Source of the DNA: Salvator merianae
Lineage: Eukaryota > Chordata > Lepidosauria > Squamata > Teiidae
DNA length: 64,000 nt
Assembly (NCBI GenBank): GCA_003586115.2
Contig: QVOM02000034.1
Span: 139,563,937-139,627,936 of the forward strand
Direction: 5' to 3'
Shown: positions 44,398 to 55,551 of the stretch, one piece after another
How positions within the stretch are numbered: position 1 is the stretch's first letter
How the letters are laid out: each line of letters opens with the position of its first letter
The notes under the pieces: generated by a model
The model's input: only the letters and a program-made list of their open reading frames with translations
Told to the model about the DNA's origin: nothing
The model's database searches: none
Position numbers and translations under genes: made by a program

Positions 44398-46463
44398 AAT
44401 CATAGAATCATAGAATCATAGAGTTGGAAGGGACCTCCAAGGTCATCGCGTCCAACCCCCTGCTCAATGCAGGATTCACTAAAGCATCCCAGACAGATAT
44501 CTGTCCAGCCTTTCCTTGAAGATCTCCAGTGAAGGAGAGCCCACCACCTCCTGGGGCAACCTGTTCCAGTGACTGATTGCCCTTACGGTCAGAAAGTTTT
44601 TCCTAATATCTAGCCTGTATCTACTCCCTTGAATTTTCATCCCATTGTTTCTAGTCCTTCCTTCTTGCGCAACTGAGAATAGGGCCAATCCTTCTGCACT
44701 GTGACAGCCCTTCAGATACTTGAAAACAGCTATCATGTCTCCTCTAAGTCTTCTCTTCTGCAGGCTAAACATTCCAGGTCCTTTAACCGTTCCTCGTAGG
44801 ACATGGTTTGCAGACCACTCACCATTTTGGTCGCCCTTCTCTGAACTTGTTCCAGTTTGTCAATGTCTTTTTTAAACTGGGGTGCCCAGAACTGGACACA
44901 ATACTCCAGATGAGGTCTAACCAAGGAAGAGTAAAGTGGGACAATTACTTCTCGTGATCTAGACTCTATACGCCTCTTGATACAGCCCAGGATGGTATTT
45001 GCCTTTTTTGCAGCTGCATCACACTGTTGACTCATGTTTAATCTATGATCTACTAGTACACCCAGATCCTTTTCACATGTGCTGCTGCTCAGCGAGATTC
45101 CCCCCATTCTGTATTGGATATTGTCATTTTTCTTACCTAGATGTAAAACTTTGCATTTCTCCCTGTTAAATGTCATTCTGTTAGTTTCAGCCCACTGTTC
45201 AAGCTTGTCCAAATCATTTTGAATCCTCTCCTTCTCCTCCCTAGTGTTAGCAACCCCTCCTAGCTTTGTGTCGTCTGCAAATTTGATCAGCGTCCCCTCA
45301 ACACCTTCATCCAAATCATTTATAAAAACGTTGAATAGCAATGGGCCCACGACAGAGCCTTGTGGTACCCCACTCGAGACAGTCTTCCAATCGGATGTGA
45401 AGCCATTTATGACCGCTCTTTGAGTACGATCACTAAGCCAGTTATGAATCCACCTAACAGTTGTCCTGTCAATCCCATATTTGATCATTTTTTCAATAAG
45501 TATAGTATGAGACACCTTGTCAAATACTTTGCTAAAGTCAAGATATACTATGTCCACAGCCTTTCCTTGATCGATCCATCCAGTAATTTTGTCATAAAAG
45601 GAAATGAGATTAGTCTGGCATGACTTGTTTGTTACAAATCCATGTTGGCTTTGGTTAATTACTGCATTCCCATCCAAGTGCTCCCATATATGCTGTTTAA
45701 TGATTTGTTCAAATATCTTGCCTGGTATTGAAGTCAGGCTCACAGGTCTGTAGTTGCCTGGGTCAGCCTTCTTTCCTTTTTTAAAGATAGGTACAACATT
45801 CGCCCTTCTCCAATCTTCTGGGACTTCTCCTGTTTTCCATGAGTTCTCAAATATCACAGAGAGTGGTTCAGCAATTATATCAGCTAATTCCTTCAGCACC
45901 CTAGGATGTAATTCATCTGGGCCTGGAGACTTGAATACATTTAAGTTTGCTAAGTGTTCCCTCACCTTCTCCTTGTCCATACAGAGCCTTGATTCTCTTA
46001 TTCCCTCAACAGCACAGTGAAGGCCAACTGATGTTTCCTTTCCTTTCTGAGAGAAAACAGATGCAAAATAGGAGTTCAGAAGTTCTGCCTTCTGAATGTC
46101 GTTTTTGACCAAATCACCCTTCTCATTTTGTAAAGGTCCTATAGCTTCTTTGACTTTTCTTTTGCTTCTGACATACCCCCCAAACCCTTTTTTATTGTTT
46201 TTGGCCTCTCTTGCAATCCTCAATTCATTTTTAGCTTTAGCCTTTCTGACACTTATCCTGCAGTTCCTGCAGATTGCATTATATTCTTCTTTTGATATGT
46301 CCCCCTCTTTCCATTTTTTAAACATTTCTTTTTTTCTTTTTAGCAAGTTATTAAGTTCAGGGTTCATCCACCCTGGTCTCTTTAGATGCTCGCCATTCTT
46401 TCTTCTTTTAGGAATTGTTAAAGATTGTGCCACTAGAATCTCCTTTCTCCCAAATTTCCCATA
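44398..46463 (-). mobile_element. CR1 3' part: RT domain and 3' end, minus strand
   Basis: The minus-strand copy starts at the point equal to 12304 of the full-length element and runs to its ATTCTATG tail at 44398. The ORF2 frame is open for about 570 codons (46440 to 44733), with VYLDFSKVFDKV, GVPQGSVVGPLLFN and FADD intact. A single-base deletion near 44775 then shifts the frame, and the last 97 codons continue in another frame to 44479. The endonuclease is absent, so this copy is dead, though closely similar to the 9781 copy. Confidence 0.92.
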
Positions 46464-47520
46464 ATGGGTTTTTATAGACAGGGGACACAACGCACTTCAT
46501 TTTCTTGCCCCAGGGTGGGTGGAGTATCTCTAACACAACAGAAGTTCTGGTAAGGTACTGTATGTTATCATACCCAAAACATTCATTAATCTTCGATTAT
46601 CTATGTGGTTTAGAGCAATAGATAGGTCACTACAATGCAGTAACAGTATGCAGTTTAGTGAAAAGCAAATACCATTTATGTAGCTGTTGGACCACTTTCA
46701 TTTTCACTTAGCCATCTGGTGTTATTGTCAGTCATAAATCTCTCTTCTTTCCAGGCCTTAGAAACAATAGTGTTGTCAGGGATATCTATCTTTCATCAAG
46801 GCTGAAGCAAGTAGCTGTTGAATTTAGAGGATTTAGTATTGCCAGTAGAGTTTGACATTTTCATCTCCTGTACCTTGGAGTCTTCTGATGGTTTCTTGCA
46901 TTTAATAAAGAATAAGTCAGTTTAAATCCTAAATAGTAAAATAACAGTACAGCTGATACATGGATATGGGGGAAATCATGGTAAGTGCCAAGGAAAGGCC
47001 ACTTTGTTTCCCAGCATTTGTTACTTAGAAGTAGTCAGTAAACATTGTTCTGTTATATCCACTGTGTGGTCCTTAGAATAAGGTATATTTGAAAGCAAAA
47101 CAACTCCCCTATAGTGAGATTTACATGTATTGATTAAAAACTCACTGGATCTGAGACATCTCAGCTTTTGTTTGCATGTATATTCATAAATCTCATGATT
47201 TTGCCTTTTTTACTCTGAAATAAAAATTTACTTAGCTTTCTCAGTGAGACATAGAGTTAAGAGAACCTCAGTGTTGTAGTTGTAAGTTTTACAAATGCTG
47301 GGTGCTAGATGTAAGGAAGTAATTTCTGCTTTCAGTAGCATTGACATAAGAGTAGGCTGTTTTTCTGTATATTCAAACTGAAACTTAAAAAAATGAAATG
47401 AAGAAAAAGAAAAACATGAAGAGTACAAATATACTATTTGCTGCTGGTTACTATTTATAGTTTATCATAACCAGAAATACAGATGCTTTTGAGAAAAAAA
47501 AAGGAATGTAGTCTTAATTA
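46464..47520. other. Gene-free stretch
   Basis: AT-rich sequence with no gene, repeat ends or long protein-like frame that I can support. Confidence 0.5.
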
Positions 47521-47941
47521 TTTTATTTATTTATTTTATTTATTTATTTGCATTTTCATCCTGCCCTATACCTGAAGATCACAGGGCGGGTTACAACAAT
47601 TAAAACAAAACAAAACAAAAACTCATAAAAGGCATGCAATAAAACAGGAGAATGAAAGTAGGGAGGGAAAGCTGTACCTTTAGCCAAAGGCAAGGGTACA
47701 AGCTGCGTCTTTATTGCTCTCCTAAAGACATAAATTGAAGAAGCTTGACACACCTCAGGGGGAAGAGTGTTCCATAGTCTAGGGGTCATCACTGAAAAGG
47801 CCCTATCCCGGATGCCCACCCCTTTAGCTGTTGAAGATGGTGGTACAACCAGGTGGGCCTCATCTGCAAATCTTAAGGCATCGGCAGGCTGATATGGGAG
47901 AAGCCGCTCCTTTAGGTATTTGGGCCCCAAGTCATTTAGGG

Positions 47942-48276
47942 CAGGGGTGGGCAAACCTTTCGGCTCAGGGGCCGGGTCAGGATCAGCGCGCCGGCGCGGG
48001 GACGGGGCGACGTCAGCGCTGGGGCCGGGCGATGTCAGCGCGGGGGCGGGGCGACGTTAGCGCAGGGCGGGGCGACGTCAGCACGCCGGCGCAAGGGCGG
48101 GGTGACGTCAGCGCGGGGGCGGGGCGATGTCAGCGCAGGGAGGGGCGGCGCCAGCGTGGGGCAGGGTGACATCAGCGCGCAGGCGCGTGGGCGGGGCGAC
48201 AAGGGACCATCGCGGGCCGGTTTAGACGGCCAAACGGGCCAGATGTGGCCCGGGGGCCATAGTTTGCCCACCCCTG
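47942..48276. mobile_element. Non-autonomous hAT element with perfect 8-bp target duplication
   Basis: 335 bp with terminal repeats CAGGGGTGGGCAAAC and GTTTGCCCACCCCTG, allowing one internal mismatch. ATTTAGGG at 47934-47941 and 48277-48284 is an exact 8-bp target duplication, the hAT signature. The interior is GC-rich with (GGGGCGGGGCGACGTCAGCGC)-like tandem units of about 20-40 bp. It interrupts the C-terminal coding part of the L2-like LINE, so it is younger than that copy. There is no transposase. Confidence 0.93.
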
Positions 48277-51273
48277 ATTTAGGGCCTTATAGGATATGGT
48301 TAACACCTTGAATTGGGCTCAGTAGCAAACTGGCAGCCAGTGCAGCTCTTTGAAGACCAGCATGATATGCATCCGGCCACCTGTTCCAGTCAGCAGTCTT
48401 GCTGCTGCATTCTGCACCAGTTGCAGCGTCCAAACTGTCTTCAAGGGCAGCCCCATGTAAAGCGCATTACAGTAATCCAGTCTGGAAGTTACCAAAGCAT
48501 GGATTACTGTGGCTAGATTATCTCTGTCCAGAAGGGGTCATAGTTGGCGAACCATCCGTAGCCAGAGATATGCAATCTTGGTCACCAGCTCCACCTGCGT
48601 TTCAAGTGTAAGCGTTGAGTCCAAGAGTACACTCAGATTCCACACCTGTCATTTCCAGGGCAAAGCAACCCCATCAAGAGTCAGATGCCTTCCAACTTCA
48701 TGGACCCGAGACCCTCTGAAGCACAGTACCTCCATCTTGTCTGGATTCAGATTCAATTTACTGGCCCTCATCCAGCCCATTACTGCTTCCAGGCACCTGT
48801 CCAACACTTCAACCACCCATCCTGATTCAGATGGCACAGATATGTAGAGCTGGGTGTCATCTGCATATTGATGACATCTGACTCCAAATCTCCTGATGAT
48901 TTCCCCCGCAGTGGCTTCATATAGATATTGAAAAGCATGGGAGATAAGATTGACCCCTGAGAAACCCCACACCTGAGTTCCCAGGATGACAAGCAGGAAT
49001 CTCCCACAACTACCTTCTGGAATCAGCCTCGGAGATAGGAGTGGAACCACTGTAACAAGGGCCCTCCAATTCCTAAACTCGGTAGTCCCTCCAGAAGGAT
49101 ATCATGATCAATATTGTCAAAAGCCACTGAGAGATCCAGGAGAATCAATAGGGATGCATTCCCCTTGTCTTTCTCCTGGAAAAGGTCATCAAGTAGGGCA
49201 ACCAAAATGGTTTCTGTGCCGTAACCAGACCTTAAGCTGGATTGAAATGGGTCTAGATAATCAGCTTCTTCCAAGCGTGCTTGTAGTTGAACAGCTACGG
49301 CATTCTCTAATACCTTGCTCAAAAATGGTATGTGGACCACCGGGCGATAGTTGTTTAAATCATCTGGATTCAGGGAGGACTTCTTGAGGAGGGGGCCGTA
49401 CCACCACCTCTTTAAGAGCCAGCGGGACCACCCTATCTCTCAAGGAGGCATTTACTACTCCCTGGACCCACTCGGTCATACCCTCCTTGCACGCTTTTAT
49501 CAACCAAGAAGCGCAAGGATCTAGAGGGCATGTAGTAGGTCAAACTCTAGCAAGCAGCTTGTCCACATCCTCAGGCCGCAATAACTGAACTGATCCAAAG
49601 TAACTGGACCAAACGTAACTGGACCAAACTGGACCAAACATAATCTGGACACTTTCTCTGGATTATTCTCAACTGTGGCATCCAATCCCCTGTGAATCTG
49701 AGCGACTTTGCCCTCAACGTGCCTTGCAAATTCATCACAGCAGATATTACAAAGCAATCGCCCTTGTTTTCTTGGGCATGATTTTATAAGGCCATTTACT
49801 ACTCAGAAGAGCTCTGCTGGACAAGTAACCACTTGAGGATGCAATGGTGGAGAGAAATAAGATCTTTTCGCCGCCATCACTGCCACATAATAGGCATGAT
49901 AATGTCTTCTAGCCTGTGTTCGGTCAAATTCACAGTGGGATTTATGGCACCTGCGCTCTAGTCGTCGACCTTCCTGTTTCATTGCCCGTAACTCTGCGGA
50001 ATACCAGGGTGCATTACGAGCTCTACAGGTATGTCTAGGGCACTTGGGAGCGATCATGTTGATGGCCCTGTTCACCTCCTGATTCCAGAGAGAGACCAGA
50101 GCCTTGGCAGGAACGTCATCCATGCCAACCAGAAAATCCCTCAGAGCATTCATCAATCACTCAGATTCCATAAGTCTCCAGGGACAGACCATCTCAATGG
50201 GTCCCCCACCCCCGTGGAGGGGAGCTGTCACTGTTAGTCCAAATTTTACCAGGGAATGATCCATCCATGATGGTGGGCTTATCATCAGCCCTCCTATCAA
50301 GGGATTCTCATCAGTCAACTCTGTGGCAAAGACCAGATCAAGGGTATGGTCTGCTATGTGAGTTGGGCCACTTACAAACTGAGACAGCCCCATAGTTGTC
50401 ATGGAGGCCATGAAGAACTGAGCTGGTCCACTGAGGATAGTCTCCGCATGGATGTTAAAATCTCCCAACACCACTGTGGCAGAGACCTCCAATACCATAT
50501 TGGAGATCACCTCAATCAGCTCAGAATGGGAGGCAGCTGGGCAGCGGGGTGAGCGGTACACCAGCAAAATCCCTCTTCTGTTTCTCTGGCCCAGTTACAA
50601 GAACAGTCCGTCAAACCCAGTCGTAGAGCGAATTGGTCATCTGGTAAGAAAGATAGAAGTCCTATGGATTACAGCAACACTCCCTCCCCTCCCCACCATT
50701 CTGGAACAGTGCTGCACCGAGTAGCCTGGGGGACAAAGCTGTGTAAGACTAGGCCCACCCAGTTCATCTATCCAAGTCTCCGTAATGCATGCCAGATCAG
50801 CCCCTTCATCCAGAATTAAGTCATGGATGAGTGATGTTTTATTCTGGACTTACCTGGCATTCAAAAGCAGCACCACCAGGGTGGTGGGCCGGTTGGCAGG
50901 CATCCCCAAATTCTGCTGGTTGGAAGGCAGAACAGGAGTGACAGCTTTAATACATCTAACACTCCTTCTCCTAATCTGTCGCTTCTGCCTCCCAGCGCCA
51001 TATCGCCCCCTGCCTGTCACCACAGGGATGGTAGCCCCCTGTGACAGTTCTCCCCCTCCACCCCTGCCTTGACACATTATTCCCTCCCCACAAAACAAAC
51101 AAACAAAAAATGGTACAATAATTAAGCTAAAAACACTATTAAACAACAATTAAATTAAAGGTGCAAGTTTAAAAAAAAATCCTCCAATAAATAAGAAATC
51201 AAAGGAAAAGGAAAAGAAAACGAAGGGACCTAGACAGAGTGACCCTTGGAGCTGCCTGTCACCACAGGCTGAT

Positions 51274-51545
51274 CTCCCCTGCAGATGGAGTAGATGGCCA
51301 GCTTCTTCTGGAAGTTGTGTGTGGGGGGAGGGACTAGATAGAAGAGCCCCTCGCAGGGTGGATGGAGTGGCCTTGCATCCCTTCTGTCTCTCTCCTGCAG
51401 GTGGAATAGATGGCTGGCGTCTTCTGACAGTTGGGGGGGGGAGGGACTTGATGGAAGAGTCCCTCACAGGGCGGATGGAGTGGCCCTGCGCCCCCTCTGT
51501 CTCTCCCCTGCAGGTGGAGTAAATGGCCAGCTTCTTCTGAAGCTG
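51274..51545 (-). repeat. ~115-bp tandem repeats in the LINE 5' region
   Basis: CCTGCAG-GTGGA recurs at 51279, 51395 and 51508, spacings of about 116 and 113 bp, giving about 2.4 units with TTGGGGGGGGGAGGGACT inside each. The unequal, non-triplet spacing argues against coding repeats. By position this may be a LINE promoter array. Confidence 0.7.
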
Positions 51546-51640
51546 CTTTGGAGGGAGGAGAGAATTTGGCAGTAACAAAGGGGTCTTCTCAACTGCTAGC
51601 AGAAATGACAACTACTTTACCATAGTGGAGTAGAAAATAC

Positions 51641-54616
51641 TGGGATCTCCTCCTTTGCTAACCCCTTCATTATCAAAACTCTCAGTAAGGTGTTAACTCT
51701 CAGTATAGCCAGCACTGGAAGCAGCAGTTATACTGTATCTTCTATAGTTGAGTGTTAACAGAACTATCTCTGAACTATCTATGCTTTCACAGCATAAGGG
51801 CTTGGCTACTGAATATACAGGTTTTGAAGAAAAATTCTGACATACTCCTAGCGAGTCCAGGAAAACTGAGGGGTGTGTGTGTCAAAACCAATACAGAGGG
51901 ATAACAGGGGACTCTAAAATCAGCTGGTTCTCTCACCCTCTGGTGCCCTGCTGTGTTGTTTCTGAGATCTCTGCCCGCGATGAGAATACAGTTCCAAGTA
52001 AAAATCCACAGGAATGTTGAAATGGGAATTGGAGGTTGCAGAGCCCACCAATAGCAAGCAGGATGAAGGGCACAGAGTATTCTGAGATTAAGAGTCAGGG
52101 TTTAGCCAGGTTGCTCTGGGGTAAAGTTTGAAGAGCAGCCAGGCAGGAGATCTGAATTGCAGTTGCTGGTAAAGCAATACGTTGACAGCCAGGAGCACAG
52201 AGGAAGGTTCTGGTGATGGGAGACTGTGCTGAACGCTATCTGGGGACCTTTCTATCACTAAGTCTAACCTGGTGGCTGTCACCCAAAGTGGGGAAACAAC
52301 TCAGGGCAAGAGATAAACGTAACTTACATTGATTTGGAACAGAACCAACATGCATTTCATGATGTTTGCAAAGCTAGCATCCCATGTGCAGGGTTTTGAG
52401 TCATGCACATAGAACAGATGTTTAGATGCCAGCTGCATGCAACACCTCTGTCTACCTGTATACCCATATTAATGATATTTAGATGGATTTATTAAAGGGA
52501 AACAAAGAAGTGAGACACACAACAGAAAAGCTTGTCAATTGCTAGGACATCTGTCCCCTTCCAAACTGAATCAAGGTTAGCCAACATTCCTGATGTTTGA
52601 ACTTAAGATTCAAATCTGTTTTCCATTTTACAAAAAACTTTGCCAAAGTTGTTCAATGACAGTCACGTTAAATTTTAATAGCTTTTGGGATTTTAATAGG
52701 ATGTATCAGTTGTGATTAGTTTTAAGTGTTTCTAACTCAGAAAGGTAAACAAGGCATCTGAAACTGTTAATAGCCTTTTGCAATCTTTTGCTGCATGTTA
52801 TTTCCTTGAGGAGGAAAGAGGGGGTCACAGGCAAATCTCAACCCTGGACTTTTGAAATAAGGTTTTCCTTTCCAAAATGGAGTTTGTCCCAGGGATACTG
52901 TTCCTTTCTGGGGCATGTCTGCGCTTTCAACGTTTCATGTTAGGGTTAGGGTTAGGGTATCATGTTAGTTCAGTGTACATGCTCACACTTTAGCACAAGG
53001 CTGCTAGGAGTCTTATGCACCAAAGTATGTTAGAATTCATATTTAATAACATCTGGTTCACATCTGGTAATATCCCCCATTTTTAGATTACCCTTACCAT
53101 GCATGTACCCAAAACAAACAATTAGACTATAGCATCATCTGGTATGCAGTGCACAGATTGGTACATTCTGTTCAGCTTGCAAATGGCAAGCATTATTACA
53201 GCCAGAACAATGAACCTGACAGATAAAAACTACAGTGATGGAGTGGAATGCCAAATTAATAATGGCCTCTCTCTTGGAAGACTAGCCAGTTATCACATCC
53301 CATCAGGAGTGCTGGGAAGACTCCTTTATCTGTTCACTAATTTTTACATTTGTTTTAGTTGGGTGATCAATTAAAATTTTTACTTTTTTCTCTGTGTGTG
53401 CCATTCCTCTGGCTCTGTTCAAATCTATCAGTTTCCTTAGCCATTCAGTGAATCTGAAGCAAAAGTTCTTTCCAAAACTAAAGTAAAATTGACAGCCATA
53501 GGGGTTCCTGCAACTCTGAAGCAAAAGCGATCCTACAATAACACCTGCCTAGCTCATGAGGGCAGGAGAAGGATCCAAGCAAGATGGGAGAAAAAAAGAG
53601 AAGCAAATTTAATCCTAACACAAAGAAAGTCCTAAACAGTTGTGATTAAACCTGATCAAAACATTTTAAAACAACAGTCATACAAAGAATGCAACAAAAT
53701 TTCAAAACTGAGATTGGTCTCTGCCAATGGGAGCCAATCACCAAGGCAAAATACAATGACAGTAATACAACTGGCAACAATAGTGCCAGAAATAATGGCG
53801 ATTAACAACTCCATAACCATAACCTTCAGTCTTCTGTAGTGTTATCAGGATTTTTGCTGGTGAAGGTTCACTCTTTCACAGTCCTGGAAATGCTGGCATT
53901 ATAATTTCTTATAGCAACAATATACAGTTCCAGTCCACATTATGGAAAAGTTCCAGGTTTACAGTTTCACCGCTGACAGTTCACTTAAGTCCCAGTTTCT
54001 TGTGGTGACAGTTCAGCATACAGGGACTGCTTCAATGGAATTTCCAGAGTGTCTGTAGCTTTTGCCGAGAGCTGATTCAGCTGTAGATGAGATATGTTGC
54101 TCCTTGAATCTGACCCAGATCATGTGTGGATTTCATCGGCTGTTGCGGGGTTGTGCTGCTTCTATCTTTCTACTAACGCCTTATCTAATCTATGTGTCTT
54201 ATTATGGAGGAGTTGAAAAGATGGACTGAATTGGTCATCTTATCCTTAAGCAAAACAAAGATCTTGCACAAAGGGTGCTTTTGCACTTTAAGATAGCAAG
54301 TATCAGGGACACTCACTAGCTAAGTGCATCCACACCATGTGGAGGCCCACATGACCAAGAGCAGCCTACAGCTGCTCCCAATAATGGCTAGCTGTGGAGT
54401 TCAGAAAAGCTATTTTCAGTCGTCTTTGGGGCAAATTGGACCCTGGGAGGCCAAACAGGCAATTAAAAAAAATTGCCTTGCCCTGCCTCCAAGCCTGTAA
54501 TTATGCTCCACTTCAACAGCCAGGAGAAAACAACTCTCAGGTCCCCTTACTCTTAGCAGGGAGCGCATCTACTAATTACAGCCTTGAATTGCCTATTATA
54601 GCAGAGTGACCAATAA
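51641..54616. other. 3-kb gene-free stretch with a short telomeric-type repeat
   Basis: No gene recognised. 52940-52958 holds three TTAGGG units, flanked on both sides by TCATGTTAG (52935 and 52960). The remainder has ordinary AT-rich composition. Confidence 0.55.
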
Positions 54617-55078
54617 GGCCCACGGGAACCCATCGGACAATCAAACAATCAGTGAGGGGCGTCAGTGAGCTCTTGCCAGCACTAGGAAGAGTTTCCTTTT
54701 GAAACAGAAATTTTAAAAAATTACTCCTATCCTGACCTCTTTAGAAATGTACTTAAAAAGCACACTAAACTTCTTATAGTAATGCAGAGTGGGGGGAGAG
54801 ATTTTGTTTGCAAACAAAAAAAACCTGGCAGTTAAGAAGTTAAGCAGGAGGAAACTGCATCAGCAAAGAGGCAGGGATTTCCTATCCAGCGGCCAATCAG
54901 AAGCAGCACCCCTTGCAGTCATGGCAGGTTGCCTCTTGAAGCAAATTGACTGCAGTTCAGGTGAGTTTTTAGCCACCTATTTGAATACATATGTTTGAAG
55001 GGCTTTTTCCTATGCATCTAGAAATTATTTGCTCATTTTATTCAGGCAGTTTTAAAAATCCCTAGTATGATCATATCC
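54617..55078 (-). repeat. 0.5-kb dispersed repeat, copy 2 (inverted)
   Basis: Minus-strand homologue of 29248-29753, with the same block order and several small gaps. Copies this far apart with comparable ends show a mobile repeat family, not a local duplication. Confidence 0.8.
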
Positions 55079-55335
55079 AGAATTGTGCTCCACAATTTGT
55101 GCTCCACTTTCAGATGCAAATGCACAGCCCTGCACTGCACCGTGGCTGCACGATGCACATGACTGCATGATCCACGGCACTGCTGGTCAACATGGCAGTG
55201 GTCGGATGTTTCCCAGCCACTGTCACAGCAAAGTTCAGGAGCAGGATACCAGCATTAGCACTGCAAATGCTGGTGTCCAGCTTGTATTTCACTCTAGGGC
55301 TCTGCAGTGTGGATGGGATAATTCTTATTCTAAGG

Positions 55336-55543
55336 CAGTGGTCCCCAACCTTTTTTGCACCAGGGACGGGCTTCAAGCAAGACCATTTTTTCATGGCCCG
55401 GCAGGGCGGGATGGGGGTGGGGCAGGGGCAGGGGCAGGGGCGGGGCTGTCAGTGTTTAGTGCTGGTCTGCAGCGGCGGCGCAGACTGGCAAAAAACCCCA
55501 ACGGCCTGGTCCTGGTCTGTGGACCGGTGGTTGGGGACCCCTG
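55336..55543. mobile_element. Short hAT element with perfect 8-bp target duplication
   Basis: 208 bp. Ends CAGTGGTCCCCAACC and GGTTGGGGACCCCTG are inverted repeats with one mismatch. TTCTAAGG at 55328-55335 and 55544-55551 is an exact 8-bp target duplication. The interior has a GGGGCA tandem (about 55425-55445). The terminal sequence resembles a widespread vertebrate hAT family. There is no transposase. Confidence 0.92.
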
Positions 55544-55551
55544 TTCTAAGG

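Larger units (their letters stand above)
47521..51640 (-). mobile_element. Near-full-length L2-like LINE, minus strand, broken
   Basis: Read on the minus strand: 5' region with a tandem array (51274-51545); ORF2 beginning near 51000, with endonuclease segments (LDEGADLAC-ITETW about 50740-50800, VVLGDFNIHAET about 50440, HTLDLVFATEL about 50330); then RT with FQSSLRSGYGTETILVALLDDL and VAFDNIDHDILLEGL (about 49050-49270), SILSPMLFNIYMKP, YADDTQLYIS (about 48850) and the C-terminus GPKYLKERLLPYQPADALR...PRLWNTLPPE (47950-47760). The 3' tail is the CCTGAAGATCACAGGGCGGG-type plus TTTA repeats. Several stops and frameshifts and a nested hAT disable it. A recognisable ORF1 was not found. Confidence 0.85.

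Noticed and set aside
42899..46463. Twin-primed CR1 insertion
   Set aside because: In twin priming the inverted 5' part lies upstream of the 3' part. Here it lies beyond the 3' tail, so a later inversion or two insertions fit better.
48000..48200. Direct GC-rich repeats considered as a CRISPR-like array or promoter
   Set aside because: Units and spacing are irregular, and they lie inside a hAT element of a vertebrate genome.
51150..51611. 153-codon minus-strand frame considered as LINE ORF1
   Set aside because: It runs through non-triplet tandem repeats, so the frame is not maintained between units; no RNA-binding or zinc motif.
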